This document shows, piece by piece, positions 38,074-48,245 of a stretch of DNA of 64,000 nt. This DNA comes from Vibrio chagasii (GTDB taxonomy: Bacteria > Pseudomonadota > Gammaproteobacteria > Enterobacterales > Vibrionaceae). The stretch covers positions 496,001-560,000 of the forward strand of contig CP090852.1 of the NCBI GenBank assembly GCA_041879415.1, read 5' to 3'. The notes beneath the pieces are model-generated. The model was not told the DNA's origin and ran no database searches. It saw only the letters and a list, made by a program, of their open reading frames with translations. The translations under genes were made by a program, and so were the position numbers. Positions within the stretch are counted from its first letter, which is position 1. Each line of letters starts with the position of its first letter.

Positions 38074-38104
38074 ACTATAAAGGTTACCCTTAGGGTAAGG
38101 TCAA
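38074..38104 (-). promoter_or_regulatory. MerR/CueR-type promoter of the copper operon
   Basis: Read on the minus strand: -35 TTGACC (38099-38104) and -10 TATAGT (38074-38079) separated by 19 bases instead of 17. The spacer contains the dyad TTACCC-TA-AGGGTAA. A 19-base spacer with an internal dyad is the hallmark of promoters activated by MerR-family metal sensors such as CueR. The start codon of the Met-rich gene is about 25 bases downstream of the -10 element. Confidence 0.82.
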
Positions 38105-38301
38105 GCTTGTTAAGCGTTATCTTTAACTAATCGATGAAATTTTTAACTAATTGACCAAGGATTATTCAACACGCCTTACACTAAAGTGAGAGAGTCGTTT
38201 GATTTAAGGAAATTTTCTTTAAAAATTATCCGATTACCTCGCGAAACCTCTATCTGTGTATTTTACTTAAGAAAGTGCAACCAAGATTCACGGATGAGAA
38301 A

Positions 38302-41300
38302 ATGGCTAAAAACAACAACGTCGAAACACACAAGAAAAATACAAAAATAGAGAATGAAAAAAGCAGCGAGCTAAAGCCAAAAGAAACAACAAAAAATAAA
38401 AAGCTCAGACTACATTCACACCTGAGGGTTAACATCCCACTCTTCCAGTCTCTCATGATGATCTTACCATCATTGGCTAGGCACGCTGAAGCTACCGAGG
38501 GGTCAGGTGATTCTTCTCATGACATGGATTTAGCGGCGACGAATAGTGTTGCAGATGAAGACATCGTCGATAAACACACCAATGCAGCCCCCTTAGAAGC
38601 TACTCATCAAAATATTCAAAAAAATGAGAGCCAAGAAATCCCTGATACCACTGAAAGTCAGGCACCTCATGGGGCAAACACGCATTTAGTTCCTTCTCAT
38701 CACCTATCGACGCTTTCACACCCACAGGTTCACTACATCCCTTCCGTCTCCATGCCAACCATTTCAGCAGGAGGTAACGGTCAGCCAACTCATTCAAACA
38801 CGCCTCCTACACCAACTACACCCGTCACTTTTATTCCAGAAGTGATCAAGGGGACGTACGGAGAGCTTCATGTCGATGTAAACGGCCAATACACGTTCGT
38901 ATTAAACCCCAACTCACCTCAATACATCTTGCTTAACCAACACCAACAAGGCACCGATCACTTTGCGTTACACCTATCTAATGGCGCGAGCATCGTTGTT
39001 CAGATACCGGTAACGGGTAAGCAAGACTTGCCAAGTATTTCTGGTGATTTAGCAGGGATCGTTACCGAAGATCACAATGTCGATTCACAAGGTTTACTCC
39101 ATGCAAACGGTAAGATTGACGTCATTGACCCAGACCAAAATGAAAGCTCAGTAACCCCAGAAGTTATCTCAGGTAAATATGGCTCATTAACCATAGACGC
39201 GGATGGGCACTGGCAATATCAAGTAGACAACTCGCTTTCCAACGTTCAAGCGTTAACCAGGGCGACGTCACTGCATGAAAGTTTCACAATCCACACGAAA
39301 GATGGCACACCACAAACCATCGACATGACCATTGGTGGCAACGATGACAATGCGGTTATCACAGGTGTGGACACAGGCTCAGTTATAGAAGACCTAACAA
39401 CTCAGGTACAGGGCCAGCTTTCAGTAACAGACCCAGATCTTGGAGAAGATCATTTTCAAGCGTCTCAAGTTAATGGCCATCTAGGTACATTAACCATCGA
39501 CAAAGATGGTGCGTGGACTTACGATCTCGATAACACCAATCCAAAAGTGCAAGCCCTGAGCAAAGGCGCGACGGCCACCGATACGGTTACCGTTCATTCA
39601 GCAGACGGCACGCCACATCAAATCACGGTCACAGTTAACGGTACCAATGACAAAGCCGTGATTAGTGGCACAAGCTCAGGTGCAGTAAAGGAAGAATCTC
39701 AACTTCAAACATCCGGAACGTTAACGATTACTGACGTTGATACTGGTGAAGCGCACTTCTCCAATACTGATGTTGCTGGTGCTTTAGGTACGCTCCACCT
39801 CAAAGATAATGGAGCATGGACCTACGATCTCGATAACACCAACCCAACCGTGCAAGCCTTGGGCAAAGGCGCCACGGCCACTGATACGATTACCGTACAT
39901 TCGGCAGACGGCACGCCACATCAAATCACAGTTACTGTTAACGGAACTAACGATAAAGCTGTGATTGGTGGTACAAACTCCGGCGCTGTAACGGAGGAAT
40001 CTCAACTTCAAACGTCCGGCACATTGACGATTACTGACGTCGATACCGGTGAAGCGCACTTCTCAAATACTGATGTTACTGGTGCTTTGGGCACGCTCCA
40101 CCTCAAAGACAATGGTGCGTGGACTTACGACCTCGATAACACCAATCCTAAAGTGCAAGCCTTGGGCAAAGGCGCGACGGCCACCGATACGGTTACCGTG
40201 CATTCGGCAGATGGAACACCGCATCAAGTTACCGTCACAATTAATGGTACCAATGACCGCCCTACCATCTCAGGAACCTCAAGTGGTGCAGTCATCGAGC
40301 AGGGCTTGAACACCGCAGGAAACCCCGATGCGACAGGGAGTTTAATCGCAACTGATATAGATAAGTCTGACACTATCACATGGGCAATCAATCAACCCCA
40401 AGGCCAATGGGGAACGTTGTCGATTGATCAGAATGGTCATTGGCACTATCAGCTCGACAATTTAGCCGGTGGTGCTGCAGATAAGCTAGCGAGTGGTGAA
40501 CATCAGTCAGAACAATTCTGGATCACTGCTACCGACTCAGCTGGAGCAACAGTCCCTCATAAAATCGTTATCGATGTGCAAGGTAGTAACGACAAACCGA
40601 TTGTCAGTGCGTGGACTCAGCTTCCTGCGGGCAAAGAAGATCAACCTGTAACCATAAAAGCTTCTGATTTGCTAACGCATGCAAACGATGTTGATAGTAG
40701 CGATGTTTTGCATGTGACGAATCTGCAAGCTACTCACGGACATCTGGTCGACAACAAAGACGGCACTTATACCTTCACGCCAGACAAAGATTTCAATGGT
40801 GAGATTCGACTCACCTATGATGTCGTTGACGGCCATGGTGGTAGCGTTAGTACTCAAGCTAAGTTTGACCTTACCGCAACTCCTGATAACGCGATTATTA
40901 CCGACGCACAAACCAATGCAGACTTAAGGGGAGTAACTGAAGATCGTGGTTACATAGATACCCACTACCAACTACATTACGACGGCAAGTTAGACATCCA
41001 AGACCCTGATGCGGGTGAAGCTCAATTTGATCCAAATATCGGCCCACAAACCTATCAAGGTATTGGCTACGACACCAAGTTAGGTGGTCATATACTGCTT
41101 ATGCGCGATGGCCACTACATCTATACTCTCGACAACCGCAACATACAGAACTTAGCGCAAGGTGAAGTTAAACACGATTCTGCCGTTATACGTTCAGCGG
41201 ATGGTACTACGCACACGATAGAGCTTACGGTTCATGGTACCAACGATGCCCCTACCATCAATGCACAGTCTCACTCAGTGACTGAAGGTGGAAGTGTTCT

Positions 41301-44300
41301 AAATGGACAAATGGTTGGCCAAGATATAGATACCGGTGCGACCTTGACTTACAGCGCACCGCAGATTGATGGTTTAGTGGTTAATCCGGACGGCAGTTAT
41401 AGTTTCAATCCTGCTCACTCTAGCTATCAATCGTTAGCATCAGGAGTCACGAAAACGCTGACTGTTCCCGTAACAGTCACAGACGAACATAATGCGAGCA
41501 GCACTCAAAACCTCTCAATTACGATTACAGGGGTTAATAACTCTGCCGTTATTGGCGGTGTCGACACGGGTAACGTAACCGAAGGTAATGCTGGACAGGA
41601 CATGTCCCCAGATTATGCCCAACCAGGCATGGCTCACTTGGTTCGAAGTACAATTGACGCCAGTGGCAAGCTTACTATTGCCGACACAGACACAGGTGAG
41701 GCGGAGTTTGATACACACGGACTTGGTTTTAATTACGCTGGCCAATATGGCGACCTACTTCTACGAAAAGACGGAACTTGGTTTTATCACGCTGATACGG
41801 GGCAAATTCGTAGCACTGGTGGTCTCACAAGCACCCGAGGAACAACCATCGACCAGCTTGGTGAAAATCAAACTCTAACTGACACCATCACCGTTTTTTC
41901 TAAAGATGGTACATCGCACGATATTGTCATTACGATTCACGGTAGTAATGACCGCCCTTACTGCGCTTCTGAAGTACAGCTCAATTCAGGCAAGGAAGAT
42001 CTAGCTCAAACCATCACAGCAACCGAGTTATTGACAAATACAGTTGACGTAGACGCCAACGATGCAGGCAAGCTCACTATCGCTAATTTACATGCTGATC
42101 ACGGTTCGATCCAAGACAACCACGATGGAACCTATACTTTCACGCCAGTCAAAGACTATAACGGCCAAGTTCATTTCACTTACGATGTGAAAGACGCGCA
42201 TGGCGGTACCACCCACACTGGCGCGAATACTACTCTCGCAGCTACCCCTGACAAAGCCATTATCTCTGAAGTGACCACTGGAAGGGTTATTGAGGATGGA
42301 CCACATGCAACGCACAACAACGGCACCACGACTGAATTAGCCAACGGCCAACTTCAAGTCATCGACCTAGACAGCGGCGAAGATAAGTTCCAATACAGCC
42401 AATTTGGTGAGACTCGAATTCACGATCCGTTTGGTGGCATGCTTCGAATTGATAGTGCGGGTAATTGGGGATATAGCGTCGACAACGCGGCACTTCAACA
42501 TCTAGCGCAAGGGCAAGTTGAAACGGTCACCTATCGAGTGCACAGCTTCGATGGTACTGCCTACGACTTAAATATTGATGTCGTCGGAACCAACGACGCA
42601 CCGACAGTTACCAAGGTGGCTCTAAGCAATGGAACGGAAGATATAAACTATCAAATGCAGGCGAGTCAGTTCGGATTCACCGACGTCGATACAGGCGATA
42701 CGCTGCATTCCATCGCGATCACTGACCTGCCAACAGCGGCTCAAGGTAAGTTTGTACTCGATGGACACGATATCACCGCAGGTCAGCGCATCATAGCCTC
42801 CGATATCACTAAGCTTCAGTTTGTCCCTGCCCCAAACTTTAACGGTGATGTTCAATTTAAGTTCACGGTGAATGATGGACATGCCAGCTCTGCAGAAACA
42901 ACTAATACATTGCATATTGATGCGGTTAGTGACGCTGCACAAATCAGTGGACAATTAACGACCGAAGACCGTTCTCACGTCACTGAGGATGTTAGAGTGA
43001 GCGGTCATATGTTGTCTTCCGATTCTATGACTCTGCACGTGCATGACCCAGATTCAGGTCAAAATTTCTTTATTCCTACAGGAGCAACAGGCACCACCAA
43101 CGGACAATCAAACGGAACGTGGGTCGATGGTGACAACAATGTTGGTCAGTTCATTCTTCATGCCTCTGGACAATGGCTATTCAGGGCAGACAACAACAAC
43201 CCTCAAATAGACCAACTAGGGGCTGGGCAGAAAATTCAAGACACCATTACAGTGCAAAGTGCTGATGGTACAACTCAGCAGCTAACCGCCGTTATCCACG
43301 GTACTAACGATGCTCCCATTGTTTCGACACAGGTACAACTGGCCACAGGGCAAGAAGATTCAGTTCAAGTGTTGAGTTCAACAACACTACTAGCGAACTC
43401 TAGCGACGTTGATCTCAATGATATTGGCAAGCTCTTCATTGATAACTTACATGCTGATCATGGAACAATCGTCGATAATAAAGATGGTACATTCACCTTT
43501 ACGCCAGATCATAATTACAACGGTCAAGTGCACTTCACTTATGACGTTAATGATGCACATGGGGGAACAACACACACAGGGGCAAACACAACCTTAGCAG
43601 CGGTCAATGATGCAGCGACCATCACAGGCGTGGACTCGGGTTCCGTCACCGAAGACCAAAATGTTCACTCTTCTGTACAAGGCAATTATTCATATAAATT
43701 AGAAGCTAAAGGCCACCTTACAGCCGTTGACCCAGATGCAGGAGAATCAGGTTTTGACTACCACACACTCATCGGCGCTCCTACACATCCTAACTGGGCA
43801 CCCTACCGATCCGCACTTGGTGGTGAGTTAGAAATAGATCAACAAGGAAGATGGCACTATTACATCGATAATCGTAAGTCTGAAGTTCAAAGTTTAGGCG
43901 CAGGTGAAACGCTCACGGATACCGTCACTATCCAATCTAAAGATGGCACGCCACATATGATTACTCTCACTATCAATGGCACCAATGATGATCCCGTTTT
44001 ATCGGTAACCCAAACAACTCCAACAACAGGTACACTGACCGAAACTGATGTTGACGTGAAAGACACTCATACCTTCTCTGTCGTCAATTCAACAGGTCAA
44101 TTCGGTTCGCTATCGGTTGACCCAGATTCGGGCGCGTATGTGTATACAGCCAACGGTTCGGTTGCTGGGATGAGTTACAACGCAACTACGCACACATATC
44201 ACGGCGCCGATGTGTTCGAAGTAAAAGTGTCTGACAATCACGGCGGGGAGTCATCGAAGTTCATCACTTTTGATGCCAACGGTCATGTTTCAGTTGTGCC

Positions 44301-47300
44301 AGGACAATCACCGACGATTTCAACCTCTGTGCCTTCCAATCCACTGGTAACGACAACGCAACCAAGTTTACCAGCAGGAACAAACACTCCGCCAAATAAT
44401 GCAGTCACCGTCGACTTAGCGACATCTAGCGATACTGGTACTTCCGATACCGATAACCTCACTAAAGACAGCACACCGACAGTCACCGGGCACACGGATA
44501 TTCCTTACTCACAAGTCACTATTTATGATGGCTCAACACCTATTGGACATGCGCTATCTGATGGCTCGGGACAGTATAGTGTGGCGGTAAGCAGCTTATC
44601 GAATGGCGCTCATAATCTTTCTGCCAAAGCCTTAGCGCCTTCTTCAGTTTTACCATCAACATCATCCATTCTTCCATTGCATGTTGATACTGTAGTGGCA
44701 CCGCTTCAAGTCTCATTAACCCATGACACAGGAAGCAATTCGTCTGATTTGATTACTAGCGATGGTTCATTGACTATCACTGGACAAGAGACAGGCGCAA
44801 CCGTTGAATACTCGACCGACAACGGACACACATGGACATCAAGTTTCACCCCTCAACAAGGCTCAAATACGGTCAGCGTGAGACAAACTGACGCCGCAGG
44901 AAATGTATCCACTCCGACATCTCTAACGTTTACTTATGATGATCAAACCGCTACGCCTTCCATTGATTTGAAAGCGTCAACTGACTCGGGAGTGTCTACA
45001 ACCGACGATCTTACGAACATTCATACCCCGATAATCACCGGTATGGCTGAAGCAAACTCAGCAATTTCCATTACCGACGAAACAGGGAAAGTGATTGCTA
45101 CTGGAACAGCTAATAGCAGTGGTGTTTATCAGCTGACCACATCGGATATTGCTGAGGGTAAACATACTTTAACAGTGTCTTCTACCGATGTAGCAGGTAA
45201 CCAAAGTAGTGCGTCCCTACCCGTTGAAGTTGACTACACAGCGCCAACCATTTCAAAGGTCAACTTAAAAACAGAGACTACCCATCAGCCAACATTTAGC
45301 GGTACGGTTTCTCTAGATACCACCAGCGTTGACATCGTCATCAAAAGCGGAAGCACCATTATTGAAACCTTACACGCGACACTAGATGGAAAAGGTGGTT
45401 ACACGGTTGACGCAACTAATTTGCCAGACCAAAGTTACACAGCATATATTCAAGCAACTGACAAAGCTGGCAATAGCACCGCATCTGGTTACGCAGGCAC
45501 TTTTGATCGTTTCATCGTTGATACTCATGCATCCGCGCCTACTATCAGTTTTGAAAGCACCGGCTTGGATAACATTTATAACGCAGCCGAAGTTGCATCA
45601 GGAGCTGCGAGTACCATTACCAGTACAATTCACTTACCTTCTGATGCACATCCAAAAGATACGCTGACAATTAACGGACATTCTCACCATATCACCGACG
45701 CTGAATTTTTGGCTAAATCCGTCAACATAGAAGTCGCACCAGGGGCATCAATTACAGCAAGTATTACTGACCAGAATGGTAATACATCAACTGTCACAAA
45801 CGCTATCGCGCCGAGTGCAGATGTTACTGTCGCGCCGCTACAAGTCTCGTTAACCCATGACACAGGAAGCAATTCGTCTGATTTGATTACTAGCGATGGT
45901 TCATTGACTATCACTGGACAAGAGACAGGCGCAACCGTTGAATACTCGACCGACAACGGACACACATGGACACCGAGTTTCACCCCTCAACAAGGCTCAA
46001 ATACGGTTAGCGTGAGACAAACTGATGCAGCAGGAAATATATCCCCTGATACTTCGGTGACTTTCACACTCGATAATACGATTGCTGCGCCAGCGGTCTC
46101 TTTGCGCAACGACACTGGGCGACACTCGGTTAACACCCCAGACTTAATCACTAAAGACTCTCAACTTACAATTCAAACTGAAGCTGGTGCAAAAGTAGAA
46201 TACTCGAATGACGGCGGGCACACTTGGACAGCTGTGTTCAATCCAGTTGAGGGGGTTAATGACCTACAGGTAAGACAGACTGATATCGCAGGCAACGTAT
46301 CGCCAGTGACGCACTTTAGCTTCACCTTGGACACCACTCCCGGCACAATCACAGTAAACCCGATATCGCAGGACAATGCGTTAAATGCAGCAGAGAACAA
46401 TCAACCATTAGTGATCACCGGCACGACATCCAACATAGCACCAGGGGATGTCGTCTATGTCGTCATCGGCAATAAACACTTTTATGATGCAACGGTAAAA
46501 ACAGATGGCACGTGGTCATTAACTCTAGGTACTTCTATACATCAAAACATAATGGCGACCGATCGCGACTACTCAATACAAGTCGGTACCGTTGATACGG
46601 CAGGCAATTCGACGCCTCGCATTTCGACCCATCTGCTGATTGATACGCAGAGTCCGATTCCACATATCGCAGTTGACTCAGTGACACAAGATAACGTGCT
46701 CAATGCTCTTGAGTCTGGTCAAACTATCGCGATAACCGGAACAGTAACTGGCGATTACCAAGCAGGTGATATTGTCAGCTTAAAGATAAACGGTGCAACT
46801 ATTTCATCACTCACAGGCTCAGTTGATTCGAGTGGACATTTTTCTATTCCAGTGGCTGGTAATGTATTGGAACATGCCAATATTCATACTAGCTATGCAA
46901 ATGGCCAGTCTGGCTCGATACACTCAATAGAAGCCACCATTATAACCACCGATGCCGTAGGAAATGTTGGCAGTGCGACGACAGGTTCCCAGGTATTCAG
47001 CGTTGATACTCATGTTAGCCTGCCGACAATTACCTTTGAAAACCCTGGACCCGATGGGCTTTACAGCAAAGCAGAAATAGCCCACGGGCACCCCAATACA
47101 GTCACTGCGACAATTACCCCACCGGGTGATGCTAAGGTTGGCGAACATCTCGTTGTTAATGGACAAGATCACGTACTAGATGCCCATTCACTCCAGCATG
47201 GGTTACAAATTGAAGTAAACCCAGGCTCTCAAGTGCAAGTCACCATGACAGACGAACACGGAAATACAGCGGGTAGCCAAGGTGTTGCCGCCAGTGCAAT

Positions 47301-48132
47301 CCCAGAGCCGATTGTTGTTAAACCACCATCTGGTAGCCATCAAGTGTCCGGTACACTTGGTGTTCCACCTCTTGTCCCATCTCAAACGCCTGTCCCATCG
47401 GCGCAAAACGGTTGGCGTATCCACCTACCTAATGGTCAGTATGTAACAAGCCATCATGGGCAATATGGAACGTTAACCATTGACCCTCAAACCGGTCACT
47501 TACATTACCAAGAGCAAGCACAAGTCCACACGGGACCACATGGCAGTGCTTCAGGTATTGGTCAGCATGAAGATAAGTTCGAAATCGCGCTGCAAGGGAC
47601 CAATCAGGATGAGGTGGTTGCCCACGTGAATGTTCAGATACTCAGTCATGGACCAGGGCATAGTGGCAAGCTTACGATTGGAACTGAGGTTGTTGATATG
47701 ACGATCACACCTATTGTCCACGCATCTCACCCTGCTCCACCTCCACCACCGCCAGTTCAGCATGACGAGCCAGAGATCGCCTCTCACGAGGACTTCACGT
47801 TTACTGTAAGTGAAGACACTTCTCTAGATTTATCTCAGCATGCTCATCAGGAGCCAGACCAAAAAACAGATCACCAGGGTGCTGCGGCTTATTTGGATGC
47901 CCTAGGTATTCAGCCGAATGCATCGCCTACCACAGGGCACGATCAACCCGCAGATATGGACATCGTGCTTGCACAAGTCGACGAGCAACATGCGGTAGAT
48001 TACGATCAAACGCATTTAGATATGTCGGATGCACTTGAACACCATGATGCAGCCAATAACCACAACCAAGATGATGAGCACCATCATCACCACGACGTAG
48101 ATGGACTACCAGACATAGATCCAAATAACTAA
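38302..48132 (+). CDS. Giant VCBS/cadherin/Ig-like repeat protein, probable type I secreted adhesin
   Basis: A 3276-residue protein made almost wholly of extracellular repeats. After a Lys/Glu-rich N-terminus and a hydrophobic patch (IPLFQSLMMILPSLA, about 47-61) come about 16 alternating VCBS-type repeats (with ...VxGTND endings) and cadherin-like repeats (38.9-44.3 kb), then bacterial Ig-like domains with Asp-rich Ca-binding loops (44.4-47.3 kb), a final VCBS-like unit and a His/Asp-rich tail with five His in a row. No RTX GGxGxD nonapeptides were seen. It faces a three-gene type I secretion operon, so it is probably its substrate and acts as a surface adhesin or biofilm protein. Start at ATG 38302 has GGA upstream; a GTG lies at 38275. 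Confidence 0.88.
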   Translation: MAKNNNVETHKKNTKIENEKSSELKPKETTKNKKLRLHSHLRVNIPLFQSLMMILPSLARHAEATEGSGDSSHDMDLAATNSVADEDIVDKHTNAAPLEATHQNIQKNESQEIPDTTESQAPHGANTHLVPSHHLSTLSHPQVHYIPSVSMPTISAGGNGQPTHSNTPPTPTTPVTFIPEVIKGTYGELHVDVNGQYTFVLNPNSPQYILLNQHQQGTDHFALHLSNGASIVVQIPVTGKQDLPSISGDLAGIVTEDHNVDSQGLLHANGKIDVIDPDQNESSVTPEVISGKYGSLTIDADGHWQYQVDNSLSNVQALTRATSLHESFTIHTKDGTPQTIDMTIGGNDDNAVITGVDTGSVIEDLTTQVQGQLSVTDPDLGEDHFQASQVNGHLGTLTIDKDGAWTYDLDNTNPKVQALSKGATATDTVTVHSADGTPHQITVTVNGTNDKAVISGTSSGAVKEESQLQTSGTLTITDVDTGEAHFSNTDVAGALGTLHLKDNGAWTYDLDNTNPTVQALGKGATATDTITVHSADGTPHQITVTVNGTNDKAVIGGTNSGAVTEESQLQTSGTLTITDVDTGEAHFSNTDVTGALGTLHLKDNGAWTYDLDNTNPKVQALGKGATATDTVTVHSADGTPHQVTVTINGTNDRPTISGTSSGAVIEQGLNTAGNPDATGSLIATDIDKSDTITWAINQPQGQWGTLSIDQNGHWHYQLDNLAGGAADKLASGEHQSEQFWITATDSAGATVPHKIVIDVQGSNDKPIVSAWTQLPAGKEDQPVTIKASDLLTHANDVDSSDVLHVTNLQATHGHLVDNKDGTYTFTPDKDFNGEIRLTYDVVDGHGGSVSTQAKFDLTATPDNAIITDAQTNADLRGVTEDRGYIDTHYQLHYDGKLDIQDPDAGEAQFDPNIGPQTYQGIGYDTKLGGHILLMRDGHYIYTLDNRNIQNLAQGEVKHDSAVIRSADGTTHTIELTVHGTNDAPTINAQSHSVTEGGSVLNGQMVGQDIDTGATLTYSAPQIDGLVVNPDGSYSFNPAHSSYQSLASGVTKTLTVPVTVTDEHNASSTQNLSITITGVNNSAVIGGVDTGNVTEGNAGQDMSPDYAQPGMAHLVRSTIDASGKLTIADTDTGEAEFDTHGLGFNYAGQYGDLLLRKDGTWFYHADTGQIRSTGGLTSTRGTTIDQLGENQTLTDTITVFSKDGTSHDIVITIHGSNDRPYCASEVQLNSGKEDLAQTITATELLTNTVDVDANDAGKLTIANLHADHGSIQDNHDGTYTFTPVKDYNGQVHFTYDVKDAHGGTTHTGANTTLAATPDKAIISEVTTGRVIEDGPHATHNNGTTTELANGQLQVIDLDSGEDKFQYSQFGETRIHDPFGGMLRIDSAGNWGYSVDNAALQHLAQGQVETVTYRVHSFDGTAYDLNIDVVGTNDAPTVTKVALSNGTEDINYQMQASQFGFTDVDTGDTLHSIAITDLPTAAQGKFVLDGHDITAGQRIIASDITKLQFVPAPNFNGDVQFKFTVNDGHASSAETTNTLHIDAVSDAAQISGQLTTEDRSHVTEDVRVSGHMLSSDSMTLHVHDPDSGQNFFIPTGATGTTNGQSNGTWVDGDNNVGQFILHASGQWLFRADNNNPQIDQLGAGQKIQDTITVQSADGTTQQLTAVIHGTNDAPIVSTQVQLATGQEDSVQVLSSTTLLANSSDVDLNDIGKLFIDNLHADHGTIVDNKDGTFTFTPDHNYNGQVHFTYDVNDAHGGTTHTGANTTLAAVNDAATITGVDSGSVTEDQNVHSSVQGNYSYKLEAKGHLTAVDPDAGESGFDYHTLIGAPTHPNWAPYRSALGGELEIDQQGRWHYYIDNRKSEVQSLGAGETLTDTVTIQSKDGTPHMITLTINGTNDDPVLSVTQTTPTTGTLTETDVDVKDTHTFSVVNSTGQFGSLSVDPDSGAYVYTANGSVAGMSYNATTHTYHGADVFEVKVSDNHGGESSKFITFDANGHVSVVPGQSPTISTSVPSNPLVTTTQPSLPAGTNTPPNNAVTVDLATSSDTGTSDTDNLTKDSTPTVTGHTDIPYSQVTIYDGSTPIGHALSDGSGQYSVAVSSLSNGAHNLSAKALAPSSVLPSTSSILPLHVDTVVAPLQVSLTHDTGSNSSDLITSDGSLTITGQETGATVEYSTDNGHTWTSSFTPQQGSNTVSVRQTDAAGNVSTPTSLTFTYDDQTATPSIDLKASTDSGVSTTDDLTNIHTPIITGMAEANSAISITDETGKVIATGTANSSGVYQLTTSDIAEGKHTLTVSSTDVAGNQSSASLPVEVDYTAPTISKVNLKTETTHQPTFSGTVSLDTTSVDIVIKSGSTIIETLHATLDGKGGYTVDATNLPDQSYTAYIQATDKAGNSTASGYAGTFDRFIVDTHASAPTISFESTGLDNIYNAAEVASGAASTITSTIHLPSDAHPKDTLTINGHSHHITDAEFLAKSVNIEVAPGASITASITDQNGNTSTVTNAIAPSADVTVAPLQVSLTHDTGSNSSDLITSDGSLTITGQETGATVEYSTDNGHTWTPSFTPQQGSNTVSVRQTDAAGNISPDTSVTFTLDNTIAAPAVSLRNDTGRHSVNTPDLITKDSQLTIQTEAGAKVEYSNDGGHTWTAVFNPVEGVNDLQVRQTDIAGNVSPVTHFSFTLDTTPGTITVNPISQDNALNAAENNQPLVITGTTSNIAPGDVVYVVIGNKHFYDATVKTDGTWSLTLGTSIHQNIMATDRDYSIQVGTVDTAGNSTPRISTHLLIDTQSPIPHIAVDSVTQDNVLNALESGQTIAITGTVTGDYQAGDIVSLKINGATISSLTGSVDSSGHFSIPVAGNVLEHANIHTSYANGQSGSIHSIEATIITTDAVGNVGSATTGSQVFSVDTHVSLPTITFENPGPDGLYSKAEIAHGHPNTVTATITPPGDAKVGEHLVVNGQDHVLDAHSLQHGLQIEVNPGSQVQVTMTDEHGNTAGSQGVAASAIPEPIVVKPPSGSHQVSGTLGVPPLVPSQTPVPSAQNGWRIHLPNGQYVTSHHGQYGTLTIDPQTGHLHYQEQAQVHTGPHGSASGIGQHEDKFEIALQGTNQDEVVAHVNVQILSHGPGHSGKLTIGTEVVDMTITPIVHASHPAPPPPPPVQHDEPEIASHEDFTFTVSEDTSLDLSQHAHQEPDQKTDHQGAAAYLDALGIQPNASPTTGHDQPADMDIVLAQVDEQHAVDYDQTHLDMSDALEHHDAANNHNQDDEHHHHHDVDGLPDIDPNN
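39352..40254 (+). repeat. Three near-identical tandem VCBS repeats of about 300 bp
   Basis: Units of about 100 residues at about 39352-39654, 39655-39954 and 39955-40254 share TYDLDNTNP(K/T)VQAL and HSADGTPHQ(I/V)TVT(V/I)NGTND with few changes. The second and third units are almost identical in protein. Confidence 0.9.
44701..44907 (+). repeat. Near-perfect long direct repeat, copy 1
   Basis: About 207 bases repeated at 45835-46041, offset 1134 bases (378 codons, in frame). The two copies show eight differences, and 123 bases (44716-44838 and 45850-45972) are identical. Confidence 0.92.
45835..46041 (+). repeat. Near-perfect long direct repeat, copy 2
   Basis: Partner of the repeat at 44701-44907. 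Most differences are silent; one changes Ser to Pro and one Val to Ile. Confidence 0.92.
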
Positions 48133-48163
48133 TGCTGGGTGATTAATCATTAGTGAAGAAAAC

Positions 48164-48194
48164 AAAAGGGAGCACGCCATGTGCTCCCTTTTTA
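48164..48194. terminator. Bidirectional terminator between adhesin and secretion operon
   Basis: Perfect 12-bp stem AAAAGGGAGCAC (48164-48175) and GTGCTCCCTTTT (48181-48192) with loop GCCAT and a T-run. It separates the convergent giant gene and HlyD-like gene. Confidence 0.92.
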
Positions 48195-48245
48195 ATGGTT
48201 GTTTCTTATATAATTCTGAACTAAGAACAGTTGTGATTCTTCGAG

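Noticed and set aside
47690..48132. RTX calcium-binding nonapeptides at the end of the giant protein
   Set aside because: Looked for GGxGxDxxx runs and found none; the tail is His/Asp-rich instead.
38302..48132. LapG-type cleavage site and retention module in the giant protein
   Set aside because: No N-terminal retention domain or clear di-Ala cleavage motif was seen, and no lapD or lapG gene is in the window.
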